NCBI GenBank assembly: GCA_017513125.1
Contig: JAFWDI010000026.1
Coordinates: forward strand, 1 to 64,000
Direction: 5' to 3'
DNA from: Lachnospiraceae bacterium
GTDB taxonomy: Bacteria; Bacillota; Clostridia; Lachnospirales; Lachnospiraceae
DNA: 64,000 bases
Shown in pieces: positions 17,796 to 26,434 of the stretch. The translations under genes and the position numbers were made by a program. The notes below the pieces were generated by a model that was not told where the DNA came from, searched no databases, and was given only the letters and a program-made list of their open reading frames with translations. Numbering within the stretch: the stretch's first letter is position 1; each line of letters begins with the position of its first letter.

Positions 17796-19583
17796 TCAGC
17801 CGTAGAAGTAGAAATCGTCGTACTCGTCTCCGCCGATGCGGTAGTAGTAGACCGTGTCGCCCTCCTCGAGGCCGTCGACGATCTCGACGAGCGTTCCGTC
17901 GGAGACGCCGGTCGTGATCTCGGTCTCGCCGGTGAGGTTTCCGTCCTCGTCGACCGCGGTGTAGACGAAGGTCTGTTCGCCGTACTGCTGCAGCGCGAGC
18001 ATCGGGATCGTGAGGACGTTTTCGGCGTTCGCCACGAAGATCTCTGCCGAGGCGCTCATGCCGATCAGCATGTCCTCGTCGCGGTCGAACGTGATCTCGA
18101 CCGTGTACTTCGCGCTGCCGCCCTGCGAGGACGAAGTCTGCGACACGCGGGTCACGGTGCCTTCGAACGTGCGGTCCGCGAATGCGTCGAGCGTGATCGT
18201 GGCCTGCTGTCCCTCGTGGACCGAGAGGATGTCCGCCTCATCGACGCTCAGGGTGATCTTCGCGGTGTCGGGCTTCGCGATCGTGCAGACGACCGCGAGG
18301 GCATTCGTGTTCGCGGTCGAGGAAGGCAGGCCCGCGTCGCCGCCTCCGCCGTAGTCAATGCCGCCGCCTCCGCCGTAATCCGGGATCAGCCCGGAGATAT
18401 CGTCCGGGCTGAGCGGCTGGGTTCCGGGCGCGATCGTCTCGGGCTCGGCGGGCTCGGTCGGAGCGTTCGCCGGAGCGGTCTTGTCAAAGACGCTCGTAAT
18501 GGTCAGCTGCGTGCCGTCGTCGGAGATCTCATAGACCCATCCGGCGGGCATATTCGCGAAGACCAGTCCCTCGAACGTGTAGCCGGTCTTCGCGGTGAGG
18601 ACCGAAGTCGCGGTGTAGGCCGTGTTCGGCTCGAAAGTCGGGTGCGAGGGATTCCAGGTGATCTCGCCGGTGTAATAGCGGGTCTCGGTGATCCGGTCCT
18701 GCGGGGTGTTCCCTGTCGCGGGCTGGGCAATGATAAACCGCCGGAAGTCTGTGATCTGCTGCAGCGGCGGATCCACGGGCGTGGGAGCCTGCGACTCCGT
18801 CTCGGGCTCGGACTGGGGTTCGGACTGGGGTTCGGTGCCGTCGCCGGAACCGCCGTCGCCGGAACCGTCGCCCTCTTCGAGCACCGTGAGCACGGCCACC
18901 TGAGAGATCTTCGCCGCTGCGGCAGTCTTTTCTCCGTAGATCATCATGCCGCCGTAGCCGAAGTCGGAGCCGCTGTAGGAGTCGCCGCCGTTATTCTGGT
19001 TATTATTCTGCGAGGTGGACGCGCTCCGGCTGATCTCCGCGCCGTCCTGGATATAGAGGTCATTGATCACGCCGTCGATCGAGGCGAGGATGTAGGGATC
19101 ATCCTTCAGCGCCTGGATCTGCGTCCGCGTCTCGGCGAGCTCGTCCCGCTCCGCCTGCAGCTGCTCACGCTGGATCTGATTCAGTCCGCCCGCCCGCAGC
19201 TGGCTGTCGATCGCGGAAATGTTCGCGTCGACCGTGGTCAGGGCGCGGAGGATCGAGGTCATGTTCAGTTCGGCGATCCGGTCGCCGGCGCTCACGCGGT
19301 CGCCGGTCTCGACCAGCACGTGCTGGACGAGGATGCCGGAGGGCGCCGTGACATTGACCGTCTCGGCGACCGCCACGCTGCCGGTGCCGCTGACGACGCT
19401 GCGGATCGTGTCGGACATGACTTCCGCCATCTGCGCTCCGCCGTCCGCCATTTCGCCCCAGTCGTCCGGCATCATCTGATTCATGCGGTGATGGCGCACG
19501 CCCAGGAAGACCGCCGCGGCTGCGGCGATGATCACGACTGCCCAGAATGCTTTTCTGTGCAACAATCCCTTGAACTTTTCCAT
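17796..19583 (-). CDS. HlyD/MacA-type export adaptor with an inserted extracellular domain
   Basis: A 595-residue membrane-anchored adaptor. It has one N-terminal membrane helix (about 13-30), then a biotinyl-lipoyl-like half (V-N-V-T-A-P-S-G-I-L-V) and a helical hairpin around residue 130. A beta-barrel half near the C-terminus includes A-T-I-T-L-D-A-F and I-G-M-S-A-S-A-E-I. Ordinary MacA-like adaptors are near 400 residues. Here about 150 extra residues (roughly 245-415) hold a Glu/Ser/Pro linker, an Ig-like domain of about 95 residues with Y-T-G-E-I-T-W-N-P and T-A-K-T-G-Y-T-F-E-G, and a Gly-rich stretch. The start ATG follows CAAGGAGACATCAC. It is first in the export operon. Its cargo is unknown. 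Confidence 0.85.
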   Translation of the reverse strand: MEKFKGLLHRKAFWAVVIIAAAAAVFLGVRHHRMNQMMPDDWGEMADGGAQMAEVMSDTIRSVVSGTGSVAVAETVNVTAPSGILVQHVLVETGDRVSAGDRIAELNMTSILRALTTVDANISAIDSQLRAGGLNQIQREQLQAERDELAETRTQIQALKDDPYILASIDGVINDLYIQDGAEISRSASTSQNNNQNNGGDSYSGSDFGYGGMMIYGEKTAAAAKISQVAVLTVLEEGDGSGDGGSGDGTEPQSEPQSEPETESQAPTPVDPPLQQITDFRRFIIAQPATGNTPQDRITETRYYTGEITWNPSHPTFEPNTAYTATSVLTAKTGYTFEGLVFANMPAGWVYEISDDGTQLTITSVFDKTAPANAPTEPAEPETIAPGTQPLSPDDISGLIPDYGGGGGIDYGGGGDAGLPSSTANTNALAVVCTIAKPDTAKITLSVDEADILSVHEGQQATITLDAFADRTFEGTVTRVSQTSSSQGGSAKYTVEITFDRDEDMLIGMSASAEIFVANAENVLTIPMLALQQYGEQTFVYTAVDEDGNLTGETEITTGVSDGTLVEIVDGLEEGDTVYYYRIGGDEYDDFYFYG

Positions 19584-19763
19584 GTGATGTCTCCTTGGTA
19601 TCAAGTGATGAAAACGTTCGCTGCCGGGCCCTGCGGGCACACGGCAGGTGTATGAACCGTCCTGTTTATACTAACACACCCCGGGCCGGCATGTTGTAAG
19701 CGTTTTTTAAACATATACTCACGTTTTTCGCACGGCCGCGCCGGGGAGACCGCGGCCTGCCGC

Positions 19764-19792
19764 GAAAAAGCCCCGGCTGCTGCCGGGGCTTC
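19764..19792 (-). terminator. Terminator after the M3 peptidase gene (minus strand)
   Basis: On the minus strand AAGCCCCGG, a CAGCAG loop and CCGGGGCTT are followed by TTTTTCG. It separates the peptidase gene from the export operon downstream. The rest of 19584-19851 must hold the export operon promoter; no convincing -35/-10 pair was found. Confidence 0.9.
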
Positions 19793-19851
19793 CTGTATGT
19801 ACCGTTCGCCGGAGGCCGTTCGGGCCTCCCGGAACCGAAATGTAACGAAGA

Positions 19852-21834
19852 TCATTTGTCGACCGTGTTTCCGTTCGCATCGACCGCGGGAGAGGTCGGG
19901 ACGGGGATGTCCACAGGCTGGTTTCCTTCGCTCGCGTCTTCGGAACCGCCCTCCGCCGCGATCGGTTCACCGTTGCCGCCGGTCTGTGTGAAGAAATCGC
20001 GGCAGTAACTGATCACAGCCTCGGCGGTCTGCGAGGAGACCTGGGGATCCAGCACGTTCGGCATGCCGGACTGTTCGACCGCGGCGACATAACCCGCGAC
20101 GTCGGTCTGCGCGACCAGCCGCATGTAATTCGAGACCGTGCCTTCGAAATCCTGCTCCATGCCGGCCAGCATCGACAGCGAGGTCGCGGCCGAGATGCTG
20201 TAGCTCAGCGAGTAGCACGGATAGTCATAGAGGAAGGAGTCCTCGGTCCACATCGTGGCGTCGGTGTCCTCGCCGCACTCCTTGAAATAGGTCAGGTACA
20301 TCTGATTCAGTTCTTCGTAGGAGTACATCTGTCCGGTCTCGGCATAGTGGTTATAGACTTCGCGCTCGAACTTATCCGTCGCGGCCTGCGAGCCGATGTA
20401 CCACATCAGGAAGTGGATCTGCTGCGCCGCGTAGTCGTCCGCGTAGTCGCCGAGCGTCTGGCCCGCGAACCAGGTCGAGAGCACCTGCAGACCGGTGGAG
20501 TGGATCTCCTGAACGTCATAGCTCGAGTAGGTGTCCTCGGCCAGACAGTCGTTCGCGTAATGGCCGAACTCGTGCACCAGCGTGCCCAGAACGTCCAGTC
20601 CGTCCGAGCCGCTCGCGTACAGGCAGGCGGAGTCGTAATACTCCAGACCCACGGTCACGCCGCCGCCGTCACCGTGCGTGTCCAGGAAGCCCAGCTGCTG
20701 GTCTTCGAGATACTGCTCGAGGCGGACATAGTCGCTGCTCAGGCCGGAGACCATGGTGTGCAGCAGGCCGTAGATCTCCTGTTCGGTAAACTCCGGACCG
20801 CCCGAGGCGGCGATGCCGTTCTCCGCCATCAGCTCGTCCAGCTCATCCACCGCGGGGACCCAGTAGTTCACGACGTTCTGATAGTAGGCGTCGACCTCGT
20901 CGGGGGTGAAGTCGCGGCCGTAGGTATTCTCGTAGGCGTAGACCGCGTAGTTGTCATATCCGTACAGGCCGGCGATCTGCTGGCGCACCGCGACGAGCTG
21001 CGAGTAGATGTTATAGACCGCCATGTCGTAGTCGCGGGTCGTAGGGAAGTCGTTCCAGGTTCCGGCAATGTCGTAGTACTGGTTGATCAGATCGTTCTCC
21101 TGGCGCCGGAGCTCGGTGCGCTGTCCGCCGCTCGCCGTGCTCTCGTTCGTGTAATAGTCGACCATGCCGGAGCTCATCATTCCCGCGACCGTGTCATGGT
21201 ACGGGCCAGTGAGAAGCTCGTGGTAGATCTGCCAGTCGTCGTCATAGAGCTGGCTCAGGGCATTGTCCCAGGCCACGGAGTCCGCGCGATAGCGTTCGGG
21301 CTCCATTTGATACGCCATGTAGCAGAAAGTGTACCAGGCGTCCGCGTTCATGTAGAGATCGTCGATCTCGTTGCACGCGTCGAGCAGCGCCTGATCGTTT
21401 CCGGCGGCCGAAGCCAGGTGGCGGATACGCCCCGCGACTTCGTTATACGTCGTCTGGAATTCGGACGCGGGCATCCACTCTCTGGCCGACTGCGGAATGT
21501 CCTGCGGGAAAGCGGAGAACATGCCCGAAGTGTCGACCGCCGGGGTGAGATCCGCGCGGGTGCCGATCGTGTTTCCGCCGGTCTGCGGAATCTCGGGGCC
21601 GCCGGGAGTGTCTCCGCCCGGGGTCTGCCCGCCGGAGTTCCGCCCGTTTCCGCCGGAACCGCCCGGCTTATCCGTGGCGTTCGGGTCGCTGCTGCTGCTC
21701 TGCCCGTCGCTGCTGTCGGTGATCTCCCTGATGATGCCGGGAATGCTGATGCAGGCCGAGAGCGAAAATGTCATGACGGCTGCCAGCAGGACTGCGGCTG
21801 CTCTTTTGAAGAAGCGATAATGGGTCTTTTTCAT
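19852..21834 (-). CDS. M3-family lipoprotein metallopeptidase
   Basis: A 660-residue lipoprotein (lipobox L-S-A-C, Cys28) with a Gly/Ser/Pro/Asn-rich linker to about residue 105 and then an oligoendopeptidase-type domain. The zinc site H-E-F-G-H is at residues 421-425 inside L-V-H-E-F-G-H-Y-A-N. The third ligand is probably a Glu about 25 residues later, in the V-Q-E-I-H-S segment. M3 oligopeptidases (PepF, thimet-like) are usually cytoplasmic, so a secreted, lipid-anchored form is notable. It would trim peptides at the cell surface, perhaps for import. The ATG at 21834 opens a clean signal peptide; the frame continues upstream without a better start. It is monocistronic, divergent from pckA. 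Confidence 0.85.
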   Translation of the reverse strand: MKKTHYRFFKRAAAVLLAAVMTFSLSACISIPGIIREITDSSDGQSSSSDPNATDKPGGSGGNGRNSGGQTPGGDTPGGPEIPQTGGNTIGTRADLTPAVDTSGMFSAFPQDIPQSAREWMPASEFQTTYNEVAGRIRHLASAAGNDQALLDACNEIDDLYMNADAWYTFCYMAYQMEPERYRADSVAWDNALSQLYDDDWQIYHELLTGPYHDTVAGMMSSGMVDYYTNESTASGGQRTELRRQENDLINQYYDIAGTWNDFPTTRDYDMAVYNIYSQLVAVRQQIAGLYGYDNYAVYAYENTYGRDFTPDEVDAYYQNVVNYWVPAVDELDELMAENGIAASGGPEFTEQEIYGLLHTMVSGLSSDYVRLEQYLEDQQLGFLDTHGDGGGVTVGLEYYDSACLYASGSDGLDVLGTLVHEFGHYANDCLAEDTYSSYDVQEIHSTGLQVLSTWFAGQTLGDYADDYAAQQIHFLMWYIGSQAATDKFEREVYNHYAETGQMYSYEELNQMYLTYFKECGEDTDATMWTEDSFLYDYPCYSLSYSISAATSLSMLAGMEQDFEGTVSNYMRLVAQTDVAGYVAAVEQSGMPNVLDPQVSSQTAEAVISYCRDFFTQTGGNGEPIAAEGGSEDASEGNQPVDIPVPTSPAVDANGNTVDK

Positions 21835-21868
21835 CGGTTTTCCTTTTGGTCGAATCCTTTCTGTGTGG

Positions 21869-21891
21869 CCGGTTTCGGCGTCCGAAACCGG
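21869..21891 (-). other. Perfect hairpin in the leader of the peptidase gene
   Basis: CCGGTTTCGG pairs without mismatch with CCGAAACCGG around a three-base loop, 35 bases before the start codon. There is no T run on the minus strand, so it is not a terminator. It may affect mRNA stability or bind a regulator. Confidence 0.5.
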
Positions 21892-22032
21892 AACGGTTCG
21901 AAGGTCATTTTGAATAATCATTCACAGTGTACTACAATTTCGGGAGGATTTCGAGGAAAACAGAAACGAAGGACGGAAGGCTTCACAGGAACGGAAGAAG
22001 GGCGAAGCGCTGCTCCGCCGGACTTTCTTTCA

Positions 22033-22060
22033 TTGCGGGAACATGAAAAACAGTTATAAT
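22033..22060 (+). promoter_or_regulatory. Promoter of pckA
   Basis: TTGCGG, a 16 bp spacer and a perfect TATAAT lie 42 bp upstream of the pckA start, in an AT-rich patch. Confidence 0.75.
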
Positions 22061-22101
22061 AAAAGTAACTGTATAAATATGCCTGCCAAGGAGGGGTTTT
22101 T

Positions 22102-23694
22102 ATGTTTGATGATCTGAAAAAAGCCGGCATTGAAGGTTTTGCGGGAAAAGCCATCCTGAACGCCGAGCCCGCGGTCCTGGTCGAGAAGGCCCTGGCTAAC
22201 GGCGAAGGAAAGCTCATGAATAACGGCGCCCTGCTGATCGAGACCGGTAAGTATACCGGCCGTTCGCCGAAAGATAAGTTTATCGTTGACACACCGGACA
22301 TTCACGACGATATCGCCTGGGGCAGCGTGAACGTTCCGATCTCGCAGGAGAAGTACCTGGCGCTGCGCGAGAAGGTCTGCGCCTATGTGGCCTCGCGCGA
22401 GGAGATCTATGTGTTTAAGGGATTCGCGGGCGCGGATCCGAAGTATACCAGAAAGTTCATGGTGATCAATGAACTGGCGGCCCAGAACCTCTTCATCCAC
22501 CAGCTGCTGATCCGCCCGACCGCGGAGGAACTCGCGGCCTACGGAGATCCCGATTTTACGATCATCGCGGCGCCCGGCTATCTGTGCGACCCGGCGGTCG
22601 ACGGCACGAACTCCGAAGCAGCCATCATCGTGGACTACAGCAGACACGAAGTGCTGATCGCGGGCAGCTCGTACTGCGGCGAGATCAAGAAGTCCGTCTT
22701 CTCGGTCATGAACTATCTGATGCCGAAGGAGGACGACGTCCTGCCGATGCACTGCTCCGCGAACATGGATCCCGAGACGAAGGAGACCGCGGTGTTCTTC
22801 GGCCTGTCCGGCACCGGTAAGACCACGCTGTCGGCCGACCCGCTGCGGAAGCTGATCGGCGACGACGAGCACGGCTGGACCTCCGAGGGCGTGTTTAACT
22901 TCGAGGGCGGCTGCTATGCGAAGGTCATTAACCTCGATCCCGAGAACGAGCCCGACATCTATAACGCGATCCGCTTCGGCAGCCTGGTCGAGAACGTCAT
23001 CATGGACGAGGAGACCAGAAAGCCCGACTACTTCGACGCGACACTGACCGAGAACACCCGCGTGGGCTACCCCGTGGACTACATTAATAACTCGCAGATC
23101 CCCGGCGTGGGCGGCATTCCGAAGGTCGTGATCTTCCTGACCGCGGACGCGTTCGGCGTCCTGCCTCCGATCTCGGCATTGACTGAGGAGGCCGCGATGT
23201 ATCACTTCGTGACCGGCTTCACCTCGAAGCTCGCGGGCACGGAGCGCGGCATCACAGAGCCCGTCCCGACGTTCTCCACGCTGTTCGGCGAACCCTTCAT
23301 GCCGATGGATCCGGGCGTCTACGCGAAGATGCTCGGCGAGCGCATCGAGAAGTACGGCACGAAGGTCTACCTCGTGAACACTGGCTGGACCGGCGGCCCC
23401 TACGGCGTCGGCAGCCGCATGAAGCTGCGCTACACCAGAGCGATGGTGACGGCGGCCCTGAACGGCGAGCTTGAAAAGGTCGAGTACGTGCATGACGACC
23501 GGTTTAACGTCGAGATCCCGACCAGCTGCCCCGGCGCGCCGGCGGAGATCCTGAACCCGAGAGACACCTGGGAAGATAAGGCCGCTTACGACGCGCAGGC
23601 GAATAAGCTTGCGACGATGTTCGCGGAGAACTTCGAGAAGAAGTACCCGAACATGGCCCCCGAGATCAAGGCAGCGGGCCCGAAGGCGATCTGA
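22102..23694 (+). CDS. pckA: Phosphoenolpyruvate carboxykinase (ATP)
   Basis: A 530-residue ATP-dependent PEP carboxykinase, which interconverts oxaloacetate + ATP and PEP + CO2 + ADP. In anaerobes it often runs towards oxaloacetate. Expected family features are present in order: R-S-P-K-D-K-F near residue 52, the P-loop G-L-S-G-T-G-K-T-T near 233, and the metal site motif N-F-E-G-G-C-Y-A-K near 265. [11 protein letters not shown] follows near 390. The length is typical. The ATG follows AAGGAGGGGTTTTT. It has its own promoter and, with malic enzyme further along, would handle C3/C4 carbon exchange. Confidence 0.96.
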   Translation: MFDDLKKAGIEGFAGKAILNAEPAVLVEKALANGEGKLMNNGALLIETGKYTGRSPKDKFIVDTPDIHDDIAWGSVNVPISQEKYLALREKVCAYVASREEIYVFKGFAGADPKYTRKFMVINELAAQNLFIHQLLIRPTAEELAAYGDPDFTIIAAPGYLCDPAVDGTNSEAAIIVDYSRHEVLIAGSSYCGEIKKSVFSVMNYLMPKEDDVLPMHCSANMDPETKETAVFFGLSGTGKTTLSADPLRKLIGDDEHGWTSEGVFNFEGGCYAKVINLDPENEPDIYNAIRFGSLVENVIMDEETRKPDYFDATLTENTRVGYPVDYINNSQIPGVGGIPKVVIFLTADAFGVLPPISALTEEAAMYHFVTGFTSKLAGTERGITEPVPTFSTLFGEPFMPMDPGVYAKMLGERIEKYGTKVYLVNTGWTGGPYGVGSRMKLRYTRAMVTAALNGELEKVEYVHDDRFNVEIPTSCPGAPAEILNPRDTWEDKAAYDAQANKLATMFAENFEKKYPNMAPEIKAAGPKAI

Positions 23695-23732
23695 AGCCGC
23701 GGGCGGACATTGAAAAAACGCACATGACGGCG

Positions 23733-23756
23733 GAGCCGGCTCCATCGGGCCGGCTC
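23733..23756 (+). terminator. Weak terminator-like hairpin after pckA
   Basis: GAGCCGG pairs with CCGGCTC across about 10 bases, but only a broken T-rich stretch (TGTCATTTC) follows. It may reduce read-through into the flavodiiron gene. Confidence 0.4.
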
Positions 23757-23781
23757 TGTCATTTCAGGGAAAGGACGATAT

Positions 23782-24942
23782 ATGTTTATTACGGATGATA
23801 TCAGGTACGTCGGCGTGGACGACCACGACATCGACCTGTTCGAGGGGCAGTTCGAGGTCGAGGGCGGCATGGCGTATAACTCCTATGTGATCGTCGATGA
23901 GAAGATCGCGGTCATGGACAGCGTCGACGGGAATTTCGGCGAACAGTGGATCGCGAACGTCGAGGCGGTGCTCGGGGACAGGAAGCCGGATTACCTCGTG
24001 GTGCAGCACATGGAGCCGGACCACTCGGCGAACATCGCGCTGTTCATGGAGCACTTCCCGGAGGCGGTCGTCGTCTCGTCGAAGATGGCGCAGATGATGA
24101 TGACGCAGTTTTTCGGGACCGCGTTCGCGGGGCGGAACCTGGCCGTGGGCGAGGGCGACACGCTGGAGCTCGGCGCGCACACGCTGTCGTTCATCGCGGC
24201 GCCGATGGTGCACTGGCCTGAGGTCATCATGACTTACGACGCGAAGGATAAAGCGCTGTTCTCCGCGGACGGCTTCGGAAAGTTCGGCGCGCTGGACTAT
24301 GACGATCCCGAGGGCTGGGCCTGCGAGGCCAGACGGTATTATTTCGGCATCGTCGGGAAGTTCGGCGCGAGCGTGCAGGCGGTGCTGCAGAAGGCCGCCG
24401 GGCTCGACATCGCGGTGATCTGCCCGCTGCACGGTCCCGTGCTCACCGAGGACCTGGGATACTACATCGAAAAGTACGACACCTGGTCGGCCTACCGGCC
24501 CGAGGACCGCGGCGTGACGATTTGCTACACCTCGGTCTACGGCCACACGAAGGAGGCCGCGGAGAAGCTGGCCGCGCTGCTGGAGGAGAAGGGCTGCGAG
24601 AGCGTGTCGCTGTTCGACCTTGCGCGCGACGACATGTTCGAGGCGATCGAGGACGCGTTTCGCTACGACCGGCTGGTCCTCGCGACGACGACCTACGCGA
24701 TGGACATCTTCCCGTTCATGCGGACGTTCATCGAAGGACTGACCGAGCGGGAGTACCAGAACCGCCGGGTGGCCTTCATCGAGAACGGAAGCTGGGCGCC
24801 CATGGCGAAGCGGATCATGTGCGGGATGTTCGAGAAGTCGAAGGACATCACGTTCGCGGAAAACTCCGTTACGATCCGCGGCGCGCTGAACGCGCAGAGC
24901 ATGGCGCAGCTGGAAGCGCTCGCGGAAGAATTCGCAGTGTAG
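23782..24942 (+). CDS. FprA-type flavodiiron protein
   Basis: A 386-residue A-type flavoprotein that reduces O2 to water or NO to N2O, protecting strict anaerobes. The N-terminal beta-lactamase-like half has the diiron ligands in H-M-E-P-D-H, then a His-Trp-Pro-Glu segment, S-A-D-G-F-G, and C-P-L-H-G-P. The C-terminal half is a flavodoxin domain starting V-T-I-C-Y-T-S-V-Y-G-H-T near residue 250. This binds FMN. No rubredoxin domain is fused and no rubredoxin gene is adjacent. The start ATG follows AGGGAAAGGACGATAT. Its last codons and stop lie inside the first copy of a 58 bp repeat, so that repeat has replaced or extended the C-terminus. Confidence 0.93.
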   Translation: MFITDDIRYVGVDDHDIDLFEGQFEVEGGMAYNSYVIVDEKIAVMDSVDGNFGEQWIANVEAVLGDRKPDYLVVQHMEPDHSANIALFMEHFPEAVVVSSKMAQMMMTQFFGTAFAGRNLAVGEGDTLELGAHTLSFIAAPMVHWPEVIMTYDAKDKALFSADGFGKFGALDYDDPEGWACEARRYYFGIVGKFGASVQAVLQKAAGLDIAVICPLHGPVLTEDLGYYIEKYDTWSAYRPEDRGVTICYTSVYGHTKEAAEKLAALLEEKGCESVSLFDLARDDMFEAIEDAFRYDRLVLATTTYAMDIFPFMRTFIEGLTEREYQNRRVAFIENGSWAPMAKRIMCGMFEKSKDITFAENSVTIRGALNAQSMAQLEALAEEFAV

Positions 24943-24995
24943 GAGAACGCATCAGGCGTTCTCCGGAACGATATGGCATGTGCCCGCCGGAGGCG
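24938..24995 (+). repeat. 58 bp palindromic repeat, copy 1
   Basis: The first copy of a direct repeat (114 bp period) that spans the stop codon of the flavodiiron gene. It contains GGAGAACGC / GCGTTCTCC as an inverted repeat, then CGATATGGCATGTGCCC and GCCGGAGGC. Only two mismatches to copy 2 were seen. Confidence 0.85.
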
Positions 24996-25051
24996 GGGAC
25001 ATGTCCCGCGAAGCGGGATCGCGAGCAGGACACCTTGCCTGCGAGCGACCT
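24996..25051 (+). repeat. Small hairpins between the two repeat copies
   Basis: TCCCGC-GAA-GCGGGA and GCAGG / CCTGC stems are followed by GCGAGC and GCGAGCGACC. These continue the stem-then-GCGA layout of the cluster. Confidence 0.6.
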
Positions 25052-25109
25052 TGTAGGAGAACGCATCAGGCGTTCTCTGGAGCGATATGGCATGTGCCCG
25101 CCGGAGGCG
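25052..25109 (+). repeat. 58 bp palindromic repeat, copy 2 (with partial third copy to 25122)
   Basis: This is the second copy, offset by exactly 114 bp. It runs straight into a third, partial copy (GGCGTTCTCCGGAGCGA, 25106-25122). The cluster ends about 25 bp before the exonuclease start. Confidence 0.85.
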
Positions 25110-25145
25110 TTCTCCGGAGCGACCGGCAAGCCCGGTGCCTGTAGA

Positions 25146-25820
25146 ATGGCCATGAAGAGAATCTTTGTCGATCTGGAAATGAATCCGGTGCCGAGAGAAC
25201 ACCGGGCGGGTCTGACCGAGCTGCGTCACGAAGTGATCGAGATCGGCGCGGTCACGCTCGATGAGGCGAACGCGGAGACTGCGAGCTTTAAGCGCTTCGT
25301 GCGCCCGCGGTTCTCGGAAACGCTCGCGGAGAATATCGTGCGGCTGACCGGGATCACGGATGAGGACGTGGCGGACGCCGGGGACTTCGGCGACGTGCTC
25401 GCGGAGTTCGCGGAATGGTGCCTGGAGACCGGCGGCGCGGATTTCGAGATCTACGCCTGGTCGGATAACGATCTGAAGCAGCTGAGGCGGGAAGTCCGCA
25501 GAAAACAGGTGGAACTGACGGAGGCCTGCGAAACGATGTTCGCCAACTGGCGCGATTTCCAGCGGGTCTATTCGGACATGTTCTATCTGTCGCAGGTGAT
25601 GTCGCTCACGAAGGCTCTGGAGCTTTCGGGACTGGATTTCGAAGGCCGCGCCCACGACGGGCTGACAGACGCCCGGAACACCGCGGACCTGTACCGGCAG
25701 ACGCAGGATTCGGAGCAGTTCGCCCGGCTGAAGGCATTGATCGACGAGATGCAGAGACCGCACACGACGGCGCTGGGGGATCTGGTCGACCTGAGCGGAT
25801 GGGATCTGCCGTCCGAATGA
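25146..25820 (+). CDS. DEDDh 3'-5' exonuclease family protein
   Basis: A 224-residue (222 if ATG 25152 is used) RNase T / DnaQ-type exonuclease. Catalytic motifs are V-D-L-E-M-N (Asp/Glu) near residue 7, A-W-S-D-N-D near 105, and H-D-G-L-T-D-A-R-N-T near 170, where His and Asp complete the DEDDh set. These enzymes remove nucleotides from DNA or RNA 3' ends with two metal ions. No good ribosome site precedes either ATG. The frame is open backwards through the palindromic repeats, which read as repeated peptides; I take this as accidental. Its upstream sequence seems to have been displaced by the repeat insertion. Confidence 0.82.
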   Translation: MAMKRIFVDLEMNPVPREHRAGLTELRHEVIEIGAVTLDEANAETASFKRFVRPRFSETLAENIVRLTGITDEDVADAGDFGDVLAEFAEWCLETGGADFEIYAWSDNDLKQLRREVRRKQVELTEACETMFANWRDFQRVYSDMFYLSQVMSLTKALELSGLDFEGRAHDGLTDARNTADLYRQTQDSEQFARLKALIDEMQRPHTTALGDLVDLSGWDLPSE

Positions 25821-25837
25821 GCGCCGGCGCCCTTTAA

Positions 25838-25866
25838 TTGTGCGGGCGGAAATATCGCTGTATAAT
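25838..25866 (+). promoter_or_regulatory. Promoter of the ATP-pyrophosphatase-like gene
   Basis: TTGTGC, 17 bp and a perfect TATAAT, ending 58 bp before the next start codon. Confidence 0.78.
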
Positions 25867-25924
25867 ACAGATCACAGCCGGGCGGCGGCAGCCTGTATCT
25901 CCCGGCGGAAGAAGGAAACGCTTT

Positions 25925-26377
25925 ATGTCCGGTATTCATACGATCGATGACGCGAAACGTTATATAGAAAGGATATCGAAGGAGCTGAAAGAGTTTGCGG
26001 CCGGAGAACCTGTCGTGACCGTGCTGAACGGCAGCCGCGAGAGCAGGATCGTCGCGGAGATCCTGCGGCGTGCTCTGGGCGAGCGCGCGATGGTGCTGCG
26101 GATGGACGAAGACAGCGGAGAGGATCTGCTCTGCCGGATCGCGTCGGCGTATCGGTTCTGGGAAGACTTTACGAAGGAACACGGCCGTCTGCCTTACTGC
26201 TTCGCGCTTTGTGCGGAAGACAGCGAAGAGTGGGACTATGTGCAGAAGGCGGCGTGCGGCGGACCGGACGCGGCTCCGGGCGGGCTGCCAGGCGAGGGGC
26301 TTTTTTCACGGAGCTTCAGCGCGCTGTGCGGCGTGTCGGAAAAGGAGCTCGGCCTCGTGGAGCAGGCTTTGCAGTAA
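25925..26377 (+). CDS. Small protein resembling the start of an ATP-pyrophosphatase domain
   Basis: A 150-residue protein not assigned to a named family. Residues 6-50 (D-D-A-K-R-Y-I-E-R-I..., then V-V-T-V-L-N-G-S-R-E-S-R-I-V-A, then L-R-R-A-L-G) follow the opening of GuaA/NadE-type ATP pyrophosphatases. The P-loop usually written S-G-G-x-D-S is N-G-S-R-E-S here, so nucleotide binding is doubtful. The protein ends before the rest of such a domain would fit. It has its own good promoter, a ribosome site (AGAAGGAAACGC) and a terminator, so it is expressed as a single gene. It may be a degenerate relic or a repurposed small domain. Confidence 0.6.
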   Translation: MSGIHTIDDAKRYIERISKELKEFAAGEPVVTVLNGSRESRIVAEILRRALGERAMVLRMDEDSGEDLLCRIASAYRFWEDFTKEHGRLPYCFALCAEDSEEWDYVQKAACGGPDAAPGGLPGEGLFSRSFSALCGVSEKELGLVEQALQ

Positions 26378-26383
26378 AAATGA

Positions 26384-26408
26384 GGGGGCCCTGAGGCCCC
26401 CTTTTTTT
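26384..26408 (+). terminator. Intrinsic terminator
   Basis: GGGGGCC-CTGA-GGCCCCC followed by seven T, 7 bp after the stop of the preceding gene. Confidence 0.93.
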
Positions 26409-26434
26409 ATGTCCGATCTTCATGACCCCGGCGG

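Noticed and set aside
24938..25122. CRISPR array
   Set aside because: Only two full copies are present, the spacing sequence is itself palindromic, and no cas genes are in the window.
24943..25145. An N-terminal extension of the exonuclease containing repeated peptides read from the palindromic cluster
   Set aside because: The frame is open only because the repeat has no stop in that frame. It starts inside the flavodiiron gene, and homologous exonucleases begin at the M-K-R-I-F segment.
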